Position numbers and translations under genes: made by a program. From NCBI RefSeq assembly GCF_000789235.1, contig NZ_KN525716.1:2338100-2402099 (forward strand): a stretch of 64,000 nt of DNA. The letters are read 5' to 3'. The first letter of the stretch is position 1, and each line of letters starts with the position of its first letter. This DNA comes from Wocania ichthyoenteri Th78. GTDB taxonomy: Bacteria > Bacteroidota > Bacteroidia > Flavobacteriales > Flavobacteriaceae. Under the pieces are notes generated by a model. The model was given only the letters and a program-made list of their open reading frames with translations. It made no database searches and had not been told where the DNA came from. Shown here piece by piece: positions 46,535 to 55,521 of this stretch.

Positions 46535-46554
46535 TATTTTTGTAATCGATTACA
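46535..46554 (+). promoter_or_regulatory. Second LacI-type operator with a rightward -7 box
   Basis: TGTAATCGATTACA (46541-46554) is identical to the operator at kduI. TATTTTTG (46535-46542) overlaps its left end, giving the same promoter/operator order on the plus strand. Rightward transcription would enter a 280-bp region without a gene and then the azurin gene. Leftward, the site is 86 bp from the regulator's start and may serve autoregulation. Confidence 0.65.
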
Positions 46555-46834
46555 ATTTTTGATTAACAATAATAAAAAGTAAATAGATTTAATAAAATAT
46601 TTAGAAAAGCAATGGTCATAGTTTTTGTTGTCTTGATGGGGTGTTTTATAAATGTTATGCTATGGAAGCTTCATAAAGGTTATGTCTATTATAATTTGTG
46701 GTAATAATATTAAAGAAGGAAAAAGAAAGTTTAAGTTGAAAATTTTTGATATTTAATCTGTTTAAAAAATAAGAATAATACAACAAGTTCACTACTATAG
46801 GCGTATTTTGGTTAAATCTGTAAAATTGTAAAAC
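46555..46834. other. Leader region between the operator and the azurin gene
   Basis: About 280 bp of AT-rich sequence. It contains a 30-codon ORF starting at 46612 (MVIVFVVLMGCFINVMLW...), reminiscent of a lipoprotein signal but ending quickly, possibly a gene remnant. TAGGCGTATT at 46798-46807 matches 10 bp of the insertion-sequence end found at 50841. Confidence 0.4.
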
Positions 46835-47356
46835 ATGAAATTTATTAGAATTCAAGTATTAGCTCTTTTTTCGACAATTTTATTATTTAATTGTGGAAAT
46901 AAAGAAGAGAAAATGAAAAAAGGTTTTACCTATGAGAGTACAAATTCACAAGTAAAATCTAAGAACAGTAAAGATGAAGATGCAGTTGCGAATGTTGTTT
47001 TAACGTCTAATGATTTAATGCAGTTCAACACAAAAGAGATAAAAGTTGAAGTTGGACAAAAAGTAAAATTAACTTTAAGGCATCTTGGGAAATTAGATAT
47101 TAACGTGATGGGACATAACTTTGTGTTATTGAAAAGTGGAACTGATATAGTTGCGTTTGCCATTAAAGCAGCTAATGAAAGAGATAATGAGTATATTCCA
47201 AAAGATTCTCAAGATATTATTGCTCATACCAATTTGATTGGTGGAGGTCAAGTTACTATCATTGAATTTGAGGCTCCTGCCGCAGGAACTTACCAGTTTT
47301 TATGTAGCTTCCCTGGTCATTACGCGATGATGAGCGGTAAATTTATTGTTGAGTAA
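46835..47356 (+). CDS. Azurin-like type I copper lipoprotein
   Basis: Protein of 173 residues. The N-terminal signal ends at a lipobox-like LLFNCGNK (Cys20), so it is probably lipid-anchored. The cupredoxin domain has MGHNFVLL with the first copper His, and the C-terminal CSFPGHYAMMSGKF with Cys, His and Met: the full type I copper ligand set of azurin. It is an electron carrier or redox partner; its link to the surrounding sugar genes is unclear. Possibly transcribed from the promoter/operator at 46535. Confidence 0.93.
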   Translation: MKFIRIQVLALFSTILLFNCGNKEEKMKKGFTYESTNSQVKSKNSKDEDAVANVVLTSNDLMQFNTKEIKVEVGQKVKLTLRHLGKLDINVMGHNFVLLKSGTDIVAFAIKAANERDNEYIPKDSQDIIAHTNLIGGGQVTIIEFEAPAAGTYQFLCSFPGHYAMMSGKFIVE

Positions 47357-47370
47357 CCTCATTTTATTAA

Positions 47371-47880
47371 AATTATAATCGCTACAGATGACTTATTTTA
47401 ATCAGAATATGCAAAAGCAGCTCATGATTTAATTGGAGGATCGGAGCGTTTTGAAGGATTTGCTGTAATAAAAACTAATTCTGCCGGTCTGGATGAATGC
47501 GAGTTTCTTGATGGCGCATAGAAATACTCCCTTAATTACATCGGTAGAGGAAGTTATTAATACATTTAAACTTATAGATTATCTTGTTATAGATGTGGTA
47601 ACACCAGAGAGATTTTGTCGGATTCATTATTAATTAATCTATAGAATTCCTCGACGCTCTGCGTCGGGGTTAAGTGGAAAGTTTGAAAACCTTAGGGTTT
47701 CATCAATTAAAAATAAACTTTTTTCCACTTGATACCTCGATGGCTCTGACTCGGGGTAGTTCATTATTCGCCAAGCAATTGCCAATGGTCTTGGAATTGG
47801 TTCTGTTAATCCAGATGCAAGTTTTGTAGGAGAGTTTACTTCAGATGTTCTTTGAAACTGCAATTGGATTATTGTTAATC
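47371..47880 (+). pseudogene. DUF1611 (DgcN-like) gene remnant
   Basis: Translating in pieces gives SEYAKAAHDLIGGSERFEGFAVI and NSAGLDECEFLDGA, then after a frameshift HRNTPLITSVEEVINTF and DYLVIDVVTP, then after an inserted palindromic element RQAIANGLGIGSV. The order and motifs are those of the N-terminal half of DUF1611 proteins (DgcN, an N-acyltransferase in D-glutamate catabolism). There are at least two stops and a frameshift, and the C-terminal ATPase-like part is missing. It is followed by remnants of the usual partner dgcA. Confidence 0.65.
47632..47759. mobile_element. 128-bp palindromic MITE-like insertion with 9-bp flanking duplication
   Basis: TTCATTATT occurs at 47623-47631 and again at 47760-47768. 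The 128 bp between interrupts the DUF1611 remnant. It contains CCTCGACGC-TCT-GCGTCGGGG (a 9-bp hairpin), a related CCTCGA...TCGGGG hairpin near its right end, and inner inverted arms AAGTGGAAA-GTTT / AAACTT-TTTCCACTT. No coding capacity; the size and structure are those of a non-autonomous element. Confidence 0.6.
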
Positions 47881-47929
47881 ATTTGTCAGTAGATATATTA
47901 GATATTTTAAAGAAATAATTCATGATATT

Positions 47930-48780
47930 AATATGGCTTTTCTTAGTAAACCAGAAACATGGGTTATTTAGGATGTTGTTTTATATAATGTATTTTGTAA
48001 GTTAATAGGGATTCCAATGGTAGGTGTTAATAGATGATATTTTGATTCTTTAGCTTCTTCTGTAACCATTGACTTTTAATATACAATTAGAGAGGCAAAC
48101 GAATATGACAAGCTTGGTTTTAAAATTGTAAAAATTAAGATTGGACAAAAAATTGATATTGATATTTAGAGAACAATATGGGTCTATGAAAACTTTGGCA
48201 ATCTAATAATCAGGGTAGATGCTAATCAAGGTTACAATATTTCTGAATCGCAAAAATTTATTAATGCAACTAAAAACCTGAACTTAAAATTAATTGAACA
48301 ACCCATTAAAGTTTGAAACGAGTGGGTTCTTTACAAAACCAATAACCAATTTTGTGAAATGTAATTGACCGATAAAAGCCTTATAAATAATATTAGCGCT
48401 ATAAAATATGCTTCCATTCCGAAACCTTTTGGTTGTTTTCTAAATAAAGCAGATGAAATGTGGTAGTATGTTGGCAACATTTGTGTGCCAAGGCAATAAG
48501 TATCTTGATTTAGATGGTAGTCATGATCTTGTTGAAGATATTTTGAAAAGATGGTTTTATACATAAAGAAGTAATGTTGAGTATTGTTCATTAGCATGGA
48601 TTAGGTATGGAATTATTTTAATAGAATTAGCTGGGAATTGGAACCCCTTTGGGAAACCAATCCTCCTAAAAAGATGCTGGATTAAATTTTTGGCAGGTAC
48701 TTTTACAAAAACATTAATATTGTAGGGGGATTAAGGCAATTAGTATATCACTTAAATAAATAGGAGCTTAAAAAAAATTA
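47930..48780 (+). pseudogene. Dipeptide epimerase / DgcA-like (enolase superfamily) remnant
   Basis: Pieces in several frames read ALYNVFCKLIGIPMVG (capping/barrel boundary), SLASSVTID, REANEYDKLGFKIVKIKIG (the KxK catalytic segment), then RVDANQGYNISESQKFINATKNLNLKLIEQP (metal ligand Asp and Glu). At least five stops or frameshifts break it. These motifs are typical of enolase-superfamily dipeptide epimerases such as DgcA. With the DUF1611 remnant upstream, a decayed dgcN-dgcA pair is the simplest reading. Confidence 0.7.
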
Positions 48781-49490
48781 AACCCCTATTCAAAACTAAC
48801 TAAACTAACTCAAATTATAATTAAAACATATCTTTTTTCTTAGGTTAATATTTATTCAAAAACGAACTATACTACTTCAATTGGTGTTTAGTCATTTTTA
48901 GGTTAAAATCTAAAAATCCCCTGATGCTTGCGTCGAGGTTTCCTATTCACCTCTCCTTGGGAGAGGTCGGAACTGTTTTTTTGCAGTTCTCGGTGAGGTA
49001 AAACAGAAAATTTCGATTTTTGGCGTTGAGGACAAAATGAAACCGGACAAACTTGTACCGAGTTTAGGTATACCTCGACCGCTTGCCACAGAGATAGTCG
49101 TTTTCAAGAAATTTTTTATTTTAGAGTAAAAAGGATAAATTAAATACTCATTCCATTTTAACCATTCACATGCTATCATTTAAGAAAACAACTACTTAAT
49201 TTTTAAATTAATTTGATAGTCATTGTTCAACTCTCAAAAAACATTGTAAACTTTAATAAAAGTAATGAAATGAAATTTAAAAACAAATTAAAAATAAGTT
49301 TTTTTTAAAAAAAAGAACTAAATGAAGCTTATTTGTGATATGATTTTTATATTTATTTGAAATAATAACTATATATTGCATAGAATATTTTTTGAGGGCC
49401 ATTTTTATTAACAAGAAAAATAAGAAGCAGGAAAAGTGAAGACATCTTTTGAAAATATTCCGTAAAACCCATTTTTTATTATTAAAGGCT
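48781..49490. repeat. Gap with composite palindromic repeats
   Basis: Between the epimerase remnant and the transporter there is no gene. The segment 48916-49102 holds several palindromes: CCCCTGATGCTTGCGTCGAGG, ACCTCTCC-TTG-GGAGAGGT, GAACTG ... CAGTTC, and a right-hand ACCTCGACCGCTTG. The CCTCGACGC ends resemble those of the 128-bp element at 47632, so they may be related elements in opposite orientation. The remaining sequence is AT-rich. Confidence 0.5.
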
Positions 49491-49575
49491 TTTGGCTTTT
49501 ATGCAAAAGCATTGTTTCAAATCATTCTATAATAATAGGGGAATCAATAAGAAATCAATAGAAAAATTATATGAA

Positions 49576-50808
49576 ATGATTCAGAAAGTTAAAAATATTT
49601 TTAAGACTATGGGCCCGGCTTTTATTATGGCTGCTGTAGTTTTAGGGCCTGGCAGTATAACAATTTCTACAAAAATTGGGGCAACTCAGGGATATGATGT
49701 TTTATGGGTAGTTTTTATAGCAACTATTTTTATGATTGTATACATTAATATGAGTACCCGTTTCGGCGTGTTGAATAAGCAATCAATATTAGAAGTAATT
49801 GCTGAAAAGTACGGAAAATGGCTTTCTATGGTAATTGGAGTAAGCTCTTTCTTTGCAGCTTTAAGTTTTCAGTTTGGCAATAATTTAGGGGTAGGTATGG
49901 GGATGGAAGCCATAACAGGCGTTAATGCTAGGCTTTGGCCATTATTATTTACACCCTTAGCAATAATTTTAATTTTTTTTACTAAAAATTTATATAAGAC
50001 CTTGGAAAAACTGATGATGTTTTTAGTTATACTTATGATTATCACTTTTATTGTTAATCTTGTCTTTATTAAACCAGACCATGCTGCTATAGTTTCTGGT
50101 TTTGTTCCTAGAGCATCTTCTCTAATGAATTTTAATCAACTGGCAGCGATTATTGGAACCACATTCGTGCTTAATGGTGCCTTATATCAATCTTATTTGG
50201 TTCAGGGTAAAGGATGGAAAGTTAATGATATGGATAAAGGGATTAGAGATTCCAACTTTGGAGTCTTTTTGTTGGCAGCGATGTCTATATTAGTTATTGT
50301 AACAGCTGCTGCAACCTTAAAACCATTAGGAATATCTGTTAACTCCGCAGCTGATATGGCTATACAATTAGAAGTGCTTTTAGGTAATTATGCGAAATAT
50401 ATATTTGCCTTTGGTTTTATTTCTGCTTCTTTCTCATCACTTATTGTAAATGCAGTAATCGGTGGAGGCCTTTTGTCGGATAGTTTGGGACTGGGAAAAT
50501 CTATGAATGAAAAGATGCCTAAGCTATTTACAATATTAATTTTATTTATTGGAATGGCAATTGCAACTTATGCGACAAGTAATTTTGGGAGCTCGGTTTA
50601 TTCTTTAATTTTGGCACAAGCTTCATCAATTTTGGCAGTACCGTTAATTGCCATTGGTTTATTTCTAATAGTTAATCGTGAAGACGTTATGGGAGCGCAC
50701 AAGAATACTCTTTTTCAAAATATTATAGCTATAGCGGGGTTTCTTATAATATGTGTTTTAGTTTATGTAATGTATGGTAAATTATTGCAATATTTAATTG
50801 CTTTATAA
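49576..50808 (+). CDS. Nramp-family transporter
   Basis: Membrane protein of about 410 residues with about 11 helices. The N-terminal MGPAFIMAAVVLGPGSITISTKIGA is the Nramp helix-1 region, but the metal-binding Asp-Pro-Gly-Asn of classical manganese transporters is replaced by G-P-G-S, so metal transport is doubtful. I start at the ATG of 49576 because upstream residues (from a TTG at 49492) look unlike the family. The gene is intact although its neighbours (DUF1611/epimerase) are decayed; it may once have served the same catabolic locus. Confidence 0.8.
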   Translation: MIQKVKNIFKTMGPAFIMAAVVLGPGSITISTKIGATQGYDVLWVVFIATIFMIVYINMSTRFGVLNKQSILEVIAEKYGKWLSMVIGVSSFFAALSFQFGNNLGVGMGMEAITGVNARLWPLLFTPLAIILIFFTKNLYKTLEKLMMFLVILMIITFIVNLVFIKPDHAAIVSGFVPRASSLMNFNQLAAIIGTTFVLNGALYQSYLVQGKGWKVNDMDKGIRDSNFGVFLLAAMSILVIVTAAATLKPLGISVNSAADMAIQLEVLLGNYAKYIFAFGFISASFSSLIVNAVIGGGLLSDSLGLGKSMNEKMPKLFTILILFIGMAIATYATSNFGSSVYSLILAQASSILAVPLIAIGLFLIVNREDVMGAHKNTLFQNIIAIAGFLIICVLVYVMYGKLLQYLIAL

Positions 50809-50839
50809 GAAAGATTGGAGCATAAACATTGGCCAATAA

Positions 50840-52489
50840 ATAGGCGTATTCAGAGTTTAAGGCATTATAAATTTTATCGATAAAACACAACCAAGATTTA
50901 ATTCATTCTTAAGTCTTGGTTTTTCTTTTTTCAAGTTTTTGAGTCAAAAAATGAATTTTCATTAAGAACTGGGCACACTTATCCCATGAAGTTTATAATT
51001 CTCTAAACTTAAGCGGCTATCTGGGTTCGATTATTTTGTATTCGCCTACCAATTTCCAAAGCATTGGCCGTATGTATGCCAAAAAATGTCCAGAGCACCT
51101 CATTTTGTTTGGTCTTGGATTTGATTTTTTTGAGATGGTAGTATTGTTTCTCTTTTCCAAAGCTTCCTTCTAGCTTTGTAGCCCTTTCTTTGGTTATCTG
51201 TTTTTTAAGGAGCTTTTCATGTTTATAACCTATGGGCAGCTTCTCTTTTCTTTTAAAATCGGTTTTGATATTGTTGTTGGTGATAAACTTCCTGTTAGTA
51301 TTAGTGGCATAAATACCATCTGCTCCAACTACCTTAACTTTTGTTTTGGTAAGTTGCTGTGCTTTGTAAACTGTGCTTTTCAGACGAGTTCCTTCATTGA
51401 AATTATCAAAGCTTATATACTCGATAAAGCTAATTCCGTCAATTTGAAGTTTGTTGACATTTGCTCCCCATTCAACAGGTTTGGTTTCCTTGCCACGTTT
51501 AATCAGACGGATGTAGTCCTTTGCTATGCTGACAATTCAGTTTTTGGGCAGAATGCCTTGATGGAACCAATGATATTGTTGTTTGTAAAGGGTTTGGATG
51601 ATCTTAATGCGTCTTTGGTAATGCTTGGTAAAAACCAGATCCTCATGAGTGAGTCGTAGTTCTTTTTCAATAGCTATAAACTTCTTTAGCAATCCCAGTA
51701 GCCCTCTGGTCACACTTCTTCGTTTCTTCCTTCTTTTGGAACGATCTTTACTGTAATTGGTATAGCGCTTTGCCCATTTGATAAACTTGCTACGTGGCAT
51801 TTTTAACCTAGGGTTTTACAAATGCTTTTTATCTCTTTGTAAATCCAGCTCACGACTTCCCATAATAGTTTGGCGTCCGTGGGGTAGCGCATACCGGTCT
51901 CGTAACAGGTGGCATCTGCCGTAATCTGACTTTTGGAACACAGGTAAGGGCTCCAGTAGTAAGCCAATGTTTGTTGGAGCTTATCTATTTTTAGCTTATT
52001 GCCCAGTTCGCACCTAATCTGGCTCACGATTTTATAGTTGGTGATGCGGTCTAAACCTACGTGGAGGTCACAGAAAAACTGATAGTCAATATTGCTATTG
52101 AGCTGTTCGACCAAACGTTTATCGCTCTGGCAACAATAATGTTCTAAGAACATCAAGGCAAGCCAATCCTTGGGGCTATAGGACATCTTTGCTCCCTTGA
52201 AAGATTCCTTGATACCCAAATCTCTTAACAAGTCTGACCAAGGTATAGAGATGTAGATCTTACCAAGGTCGCTCTCTAAAAACCGAGCATAATAGGCATC
52301 AAAATTTTCATTGGAAGATAAAAATGAAAATTCGTGCTGCAAGTCACTAATTCTTCGTAATTTCATAGGCAAGAGAAAAAGAAAACCCCGTTTTTGTGCC
52401 ATATCGGTCAATTTTGGGGTTTTATGTTTCTTTAATATACGAGAAATATCAGTATTTACAAGAGGTAAGCCTTTTTGTGAATACGCCTA
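50840..52489 (-). mobile_element. Degenerate insertion sequence with recognisable ends
   Basis: TAGGCGTATTCA at 50841-50852 and its exact complement TGAATACGCCTA at 52478-52489 form 12-bp inverted ends. AATAA lies next to both outer edges (50835-50839 and 52490-52494) and may be the target duplication. The interior holds a broken DDE transposase gene reading leftward, and a terminator-like hairpin (50890-50925). About 1.65 kb in all. Confidence 0.75.
51009..52366 (-). pseudogene. DDE transposase of the IS1182/IS5-like group, frameshifted and stopped
   Basis: The N-terminal part (MKLRRISDLQHEF..., then SPKDWLALMFLEHYCCQSDKRLVEQLN) is the DUF772-type transposase N-domain. One missing T at about 51805 (GGTTAAAAATG where GGTTTAAAAATG would keep frame) produces a stop, and the frame resumes as MPRSKFIKWAKRY. 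A second lesion, TGA at about 51537, replaces an expected Arg in LPKN-x-IVSIAKDYIR. The DDE part continues VEWGANVNKLQIDGISFIEY... KVVGADGIYATNTNRKFI and ends NNRTQIAA. Two independent lesions make this element inactive by itself. Confidence 0.8.
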
Positions 52490-52569
52490 AATAAGCCAAA
52501 AAGCAGGAGCAACTGGTAGTACAATTTTTAGGTTTTTAAAGGTATTTGATTAATAGCTTCCTAATATTC

Positions 52570-53343
52570 TCATGCAATGACCACTTTAATTCCAGCAGCT
52601 TCAAAGGATGCTTGTTGTTCGTTGCTTATCCCAATATCGGTTATTAACATATTTATTTTGGATATAGGACATATAAATGCAAGACTTCTTTTGCCTATCT
52701 TACTTGAATCTGCAAGAACTATTACCTGATTAGACATTTCAATCATTGCAATATTGAAATGAGCTTCTTCAATATTTGGTGTAGATAACCCATAATTAAT
52801 ATCTAATCCATCAACACCTAAAAATAGTTTGTCACAATAATAATTTCTTACACTTTTTTCTGCCGAAGGACCAATTAGTGAAAATGATTTATTTCTAAGA
52901 AATCCACCTGGAATAATAACATTTATATTATTATTTTCAAAAAATTGATTTGCTATATTTAAAGCATTAGTAATAACAGTTAAAGGCATTTTATTGTCTA
53001 GGTTTCTGACAAATTCCATTGCCGTGGTACCTGAATCTATCATTATTGTATCTCCTTCATTTACAAAATGAGTAGCTTTTGAACCAATTAATCGCTTGGC
53101 TTTTATGTTAATTTTATCCTTTTCAGAAATATGATAATCAATTCCTACAGGATCAATTTTTAGCGCACCTCCCCTTGCTCTAATTAAAATATTTTTTTTC
53201 TCTAGTTGGGCTAAGTCATTTCTAATAGTAACTTCACTCACGTCAAACATCTTACTTAAAAGATTTACAGCCACTTTTCCTTTAAGGTTAATCTCTTTGA
53301 TAATTATTGATCTACGTTCAACTGTTGATTTTTTTTTAGGCAT
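52570..53343 (-). CDS. DeoR/GlpR-family transcriptional regulator
   Basis: Protein of 257 residues: an N-terminal DeoR helix-turn-helix (RRSIIIKEINLKGKVAVNLLSKMFDVSEVTIRNDLAQLEKKNILIRARGGA) and a C-terminal ISOCOT sugar-phosphate sensor (IGSKATHFVNEGDTIMIDSGTTAMEFVRNL, VIIPGGFLRNKSFSLIGPSAEKSVRNYYCDKLFLGVDGLD, VLADSSKIGKRS). The last gene of the leftward cluster, 153 bp after the transporter gene. AgaR-like role, sensing a galactosamine or tagatose phosphate, is inferred from the cluster. Confidence 0.92.
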   Translation of the reverse strand: MPKKKSTVERRSIIIKEINLKGKVAVNLLSKMFDVSEVTIRNDLAQLEKKNILIRARGGALKIDPVGIDYHISEKDKINIKAKRLIGSKATHFVNEGDTIMIDSGTTAMEFVRNLDNKMPLTVITNALNIANQFFENNNINVIIPGGFLRNKSFSLIGPSAEKSVRNYYCDKLFLGVDGLDINYGLSTPNIEEAHFNIAMIEMSNQVIVLADSSKIGKRSLAFICPISKINMLITDIGISNEQQASFEAAGIKVVIA

Positions 53344-53496
53344 ATATTTGTTATTACATCAATGAATAGTACAAGATGTTTTTTTTGTATAAAAAAATAA
53401 TGGTTGTAATGTATTAAAAATTATTAAACTATTAAATAATAATATGGAAAAAGGACGATAAAAAAGTATTTAAAACTTAAAGTAATGTAATAATCA

Positions 53497-54411
53497 TTAA
53501 ATACGATCCTTTTTAGTCTTCTTGTCTTCTGGTTCAATTGCCAAAAGGAGCGCTGCAATAACAGCTAAAACTATTCCTGTAATTTTATAATTTCCGGGCA
53601 TAACACTCAATACCAGCATTGAAATTATAGATGTAATTAAAGGGGCTCCAGCATTAGTCATTGGTGAAACAACCATTGCTTTTCCATATCTAAAGGCATA
53701 TACCAAACATAATGCTCCAATAGCATTGAGCATTTGAATTCCTGCAGCTAAGTAAGGGCCATCAGCTCCCCAATTAATATCTTGGGTAAAATCTGTCATG
53801 TAAAGTGCAACAGGGATGAGTAAAATCCCTGAAACCATCATATAAAAAAATATACTTTCTGCATTCATGGTCTGGTTTGCAAATTTCATGAAATAGGCTT
53901 GGATACCCCATGCTGATAGTACAAGAATTGCTAGTATAAACCATAAAATGCCGCTTTCTCCAATAGCTTGTTCGGATCCGCTGGAATAATCAAAAAGAGG
54001 TAACGCAATTAATGCTAATAAAATTCCAATGGTTCCTAGTTTACCAGTACGTTCCTTTAAAAATATAAATGAAAGAACTATGGTAATTATAGGTGATAAA
54101 GAAATTATTGGGAAAATTAAATAAGTAGGACCAATAGTAACTGCATAAAAAAGTATCATTTGTCCACCTGCTCCAAGTAAACCGATAATTAAACCATTTA
54201 AAATTGATTTTTTATCAGTTTGTAAATTCCAATTAATACGTTTTAAAACATAAAACGCTGGAACAACCATTGTTAGAGCCCAAACACAATATATAAGCGT
54301 ATCAGGAAACCCGTTTTTAGAAGGAACACCAGTAAATGCTCCCCATACACCCCAAAAAATTGTTGCTATTAATGCAAATACAAGCCAAGGATTTTTATTT
54401 TTAATCTTCAT
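53497..54411 (-). CDS. EamA/DMT-family transporter
   Basis: A 304-residue membrane protein of about ten helices arranged as two EamA repeats. Segments such as WLVFALIATIFWGVWGAFTG, LIYCVWALTMVVPAF, ILFYAVTIGPTYLIFPIISLSPIITIVLSFIFLKERTGKLGTIGILLALIAL are typical. Being co-oriented and clustered with sugar-catabolism genes suggests import of the substrate or export of a by-product, but the substrate is not known. 37 bp downstream of the DapA-like gene. Confidence 0.88.
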   Translation of the reverse strand: MKIKNKNPWLVFALIATIFWGVWGAFTGVPSKNGFPDTLIYCVWALTMVVPAFYVLKRINWNLQTDKKSILNGLIIGLLGAGGQMILFYAVTIGPTYLIFPIISLSPIITIVLSFIFLKERTGKLGTIGILLALIALPLFDYSSGSEQAIGESGILWFILAILVLSAWGIQAYFMKFANQTMNAESIFFYMMVSGILLIPVALYMTDFTQDINWGADGPYLAAGIQMLNAIGALCLVYAFRYGKAMVVSPMTNAGAPLITSIISMLVLSVMPGNYKITGIVLAVIAALLLAIEPEDKKTKKDRI

Positions 54412-54448
54412 TATTTATTTAATAATTTTTACTTATATATTTTTTCAA

Positions 54449-55504
54449 TCAACTCAACCAACTGTCTAGATTTTCTGCTACAAAATGATCATCATTTAAT
54501 TCGGGGTAAATTTTATATATGCGATCAATTTCTTCCTTTTGACCAGAACTCAATTTTTCATTAGGGTTAATTGTATAGTTCGATTCTAGTAATCCTTGTC
54601 GAATTAAAACTTCATGAATGCCAGCTATAGACCCTCTAAACTTATTTCTGGAATCAAAAAAGGCGGCATTGGAATCTGTGATTTTAATACCTAATGTTAA
54701 AAGGTCTGATATGTCAGATGGAGCAGCACTTTTAATACTACTAAATAAATCAACTGCTTTTTTATTCCATACAGCCCAATGTCCAAGTAAGCCACCTACA
54801 ATTTTCTTTTTAATGATTTCGTTCCCGACGGGAATATGGTACTCGCTTAATAAATCGGCTACAATATTATCATCATTACCTGTATATAAAGCGATTTCAT
54901 TTGCCCTGCCAGATTCGGCTACTCCACGAATAACATCAATAGTACGATACCTATCAAAAGGAGCCATTTTTATGGCAATTACATTTTTAATCTTCGAAAA
55001 TTCTCGCCAAAAATTAGTATCCAAAACACCACCACCCACAGAAGTTTGTAAATAAAATCCAATGATTGGAATAACACCAGCAACAGCTTTACAATGCTCT
55101 ATTAATTCTTTGTTTGTCTTATTTTTTAAAGCTGATAAACTCAATAATGCAGCATGATATCCCAAATCAGCGGCCGTTTGGGCTTCCTTAACAGCTTGTT
55201 TGGTTTTACCTAAAACACCTGCAATTCTGAATATTATTTTTTTATTTTTAACACAAAAGGAATTTAGCTCTTCCCTCCCTAATTCCAAAACTGGTTTATA
55301 AAGTCCTGCATCACGAATTTCGAATTGACTTGTGTGTACACCAATGGCTAAACCACCAGATCCTGAATCAAGATAATATCTAGTTAAGGCTCTTTGCCTT
55401 CTTTCGTCTAATTTTAATGCTTTGGTTAAAGCTGTTGGGTTTGCAGGAATAACTAATCCATTATGTAAAAGTTTTTGTAACTCACTGGATAATTCATTAC
55501 TCAT
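54449..55504 (-). CDS. Dihydrodipicolinate synthase-family (DapA-like) aldolase
   Basis: TIM-barrel protein of 351 residues, longer than true DapA (about 290) by a C-terminal extension. The Schiff-base Lys is in VIAIKMAPFDRYRT and the Tyr in IGFYLQTSVGGG; N-terminal LVIPANPTALTKALKLDERRQRALTRYYLDSGSGGLAIGVHTSQFEIR is typical of divergent members annotated as N-acetylneuraminate-lyase/dihydrodipicolinate-synthase family. In a catabolic cluster it is likely to cleave or dehydrate a 2-keto-3-deoxy acid. The reaction is not deducible. Confidence 0.85.
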   Translation of the reverse strand: MSNELSSELQKLLHNGLVIPANPTALTKALKLDERRQRALTRYYLDSGSGGLAIGVHTSQFEIRDAGLYKPVLELGREELNSFCVKNKKIIFRIAGVLGKTKQAVKEAQTAADLGYHAALLSLSALKNKTNKELIEHCKAVAGVIPIIGFYLQTSVGGGVLDTNFWREFSKIKNVIAIKMAPFDRYRTIDVIRGVAESGRANEIALYTGNDDNIVADLLSEYHIPVGNEIIKKKIVGGLLGHWAVWNKKAVDLFSSIKSAAPSDISDLLTLGIKITDSNAAFFDSRNKFRGSIAGIHEVLIRQGLLESNYTINPNEKLSSGQKEEIDRIYKIYPELNDDHFVAENLDSWLS

Positions 55505-55521
55505 TTTATCTATTTTTTAAT

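Noticed and set aside
47639-47863. 74-codon leftward ORF in the decay zone
   Set aside because: It runs through the palindromic insertion and antisense of the DUF1611 remnant.
51219-51659. 146-codon rightward ORF inside the insertion sequence
   Set aside because: It is the antisense of the transposase gene, whose own frame shows clear family motifs.
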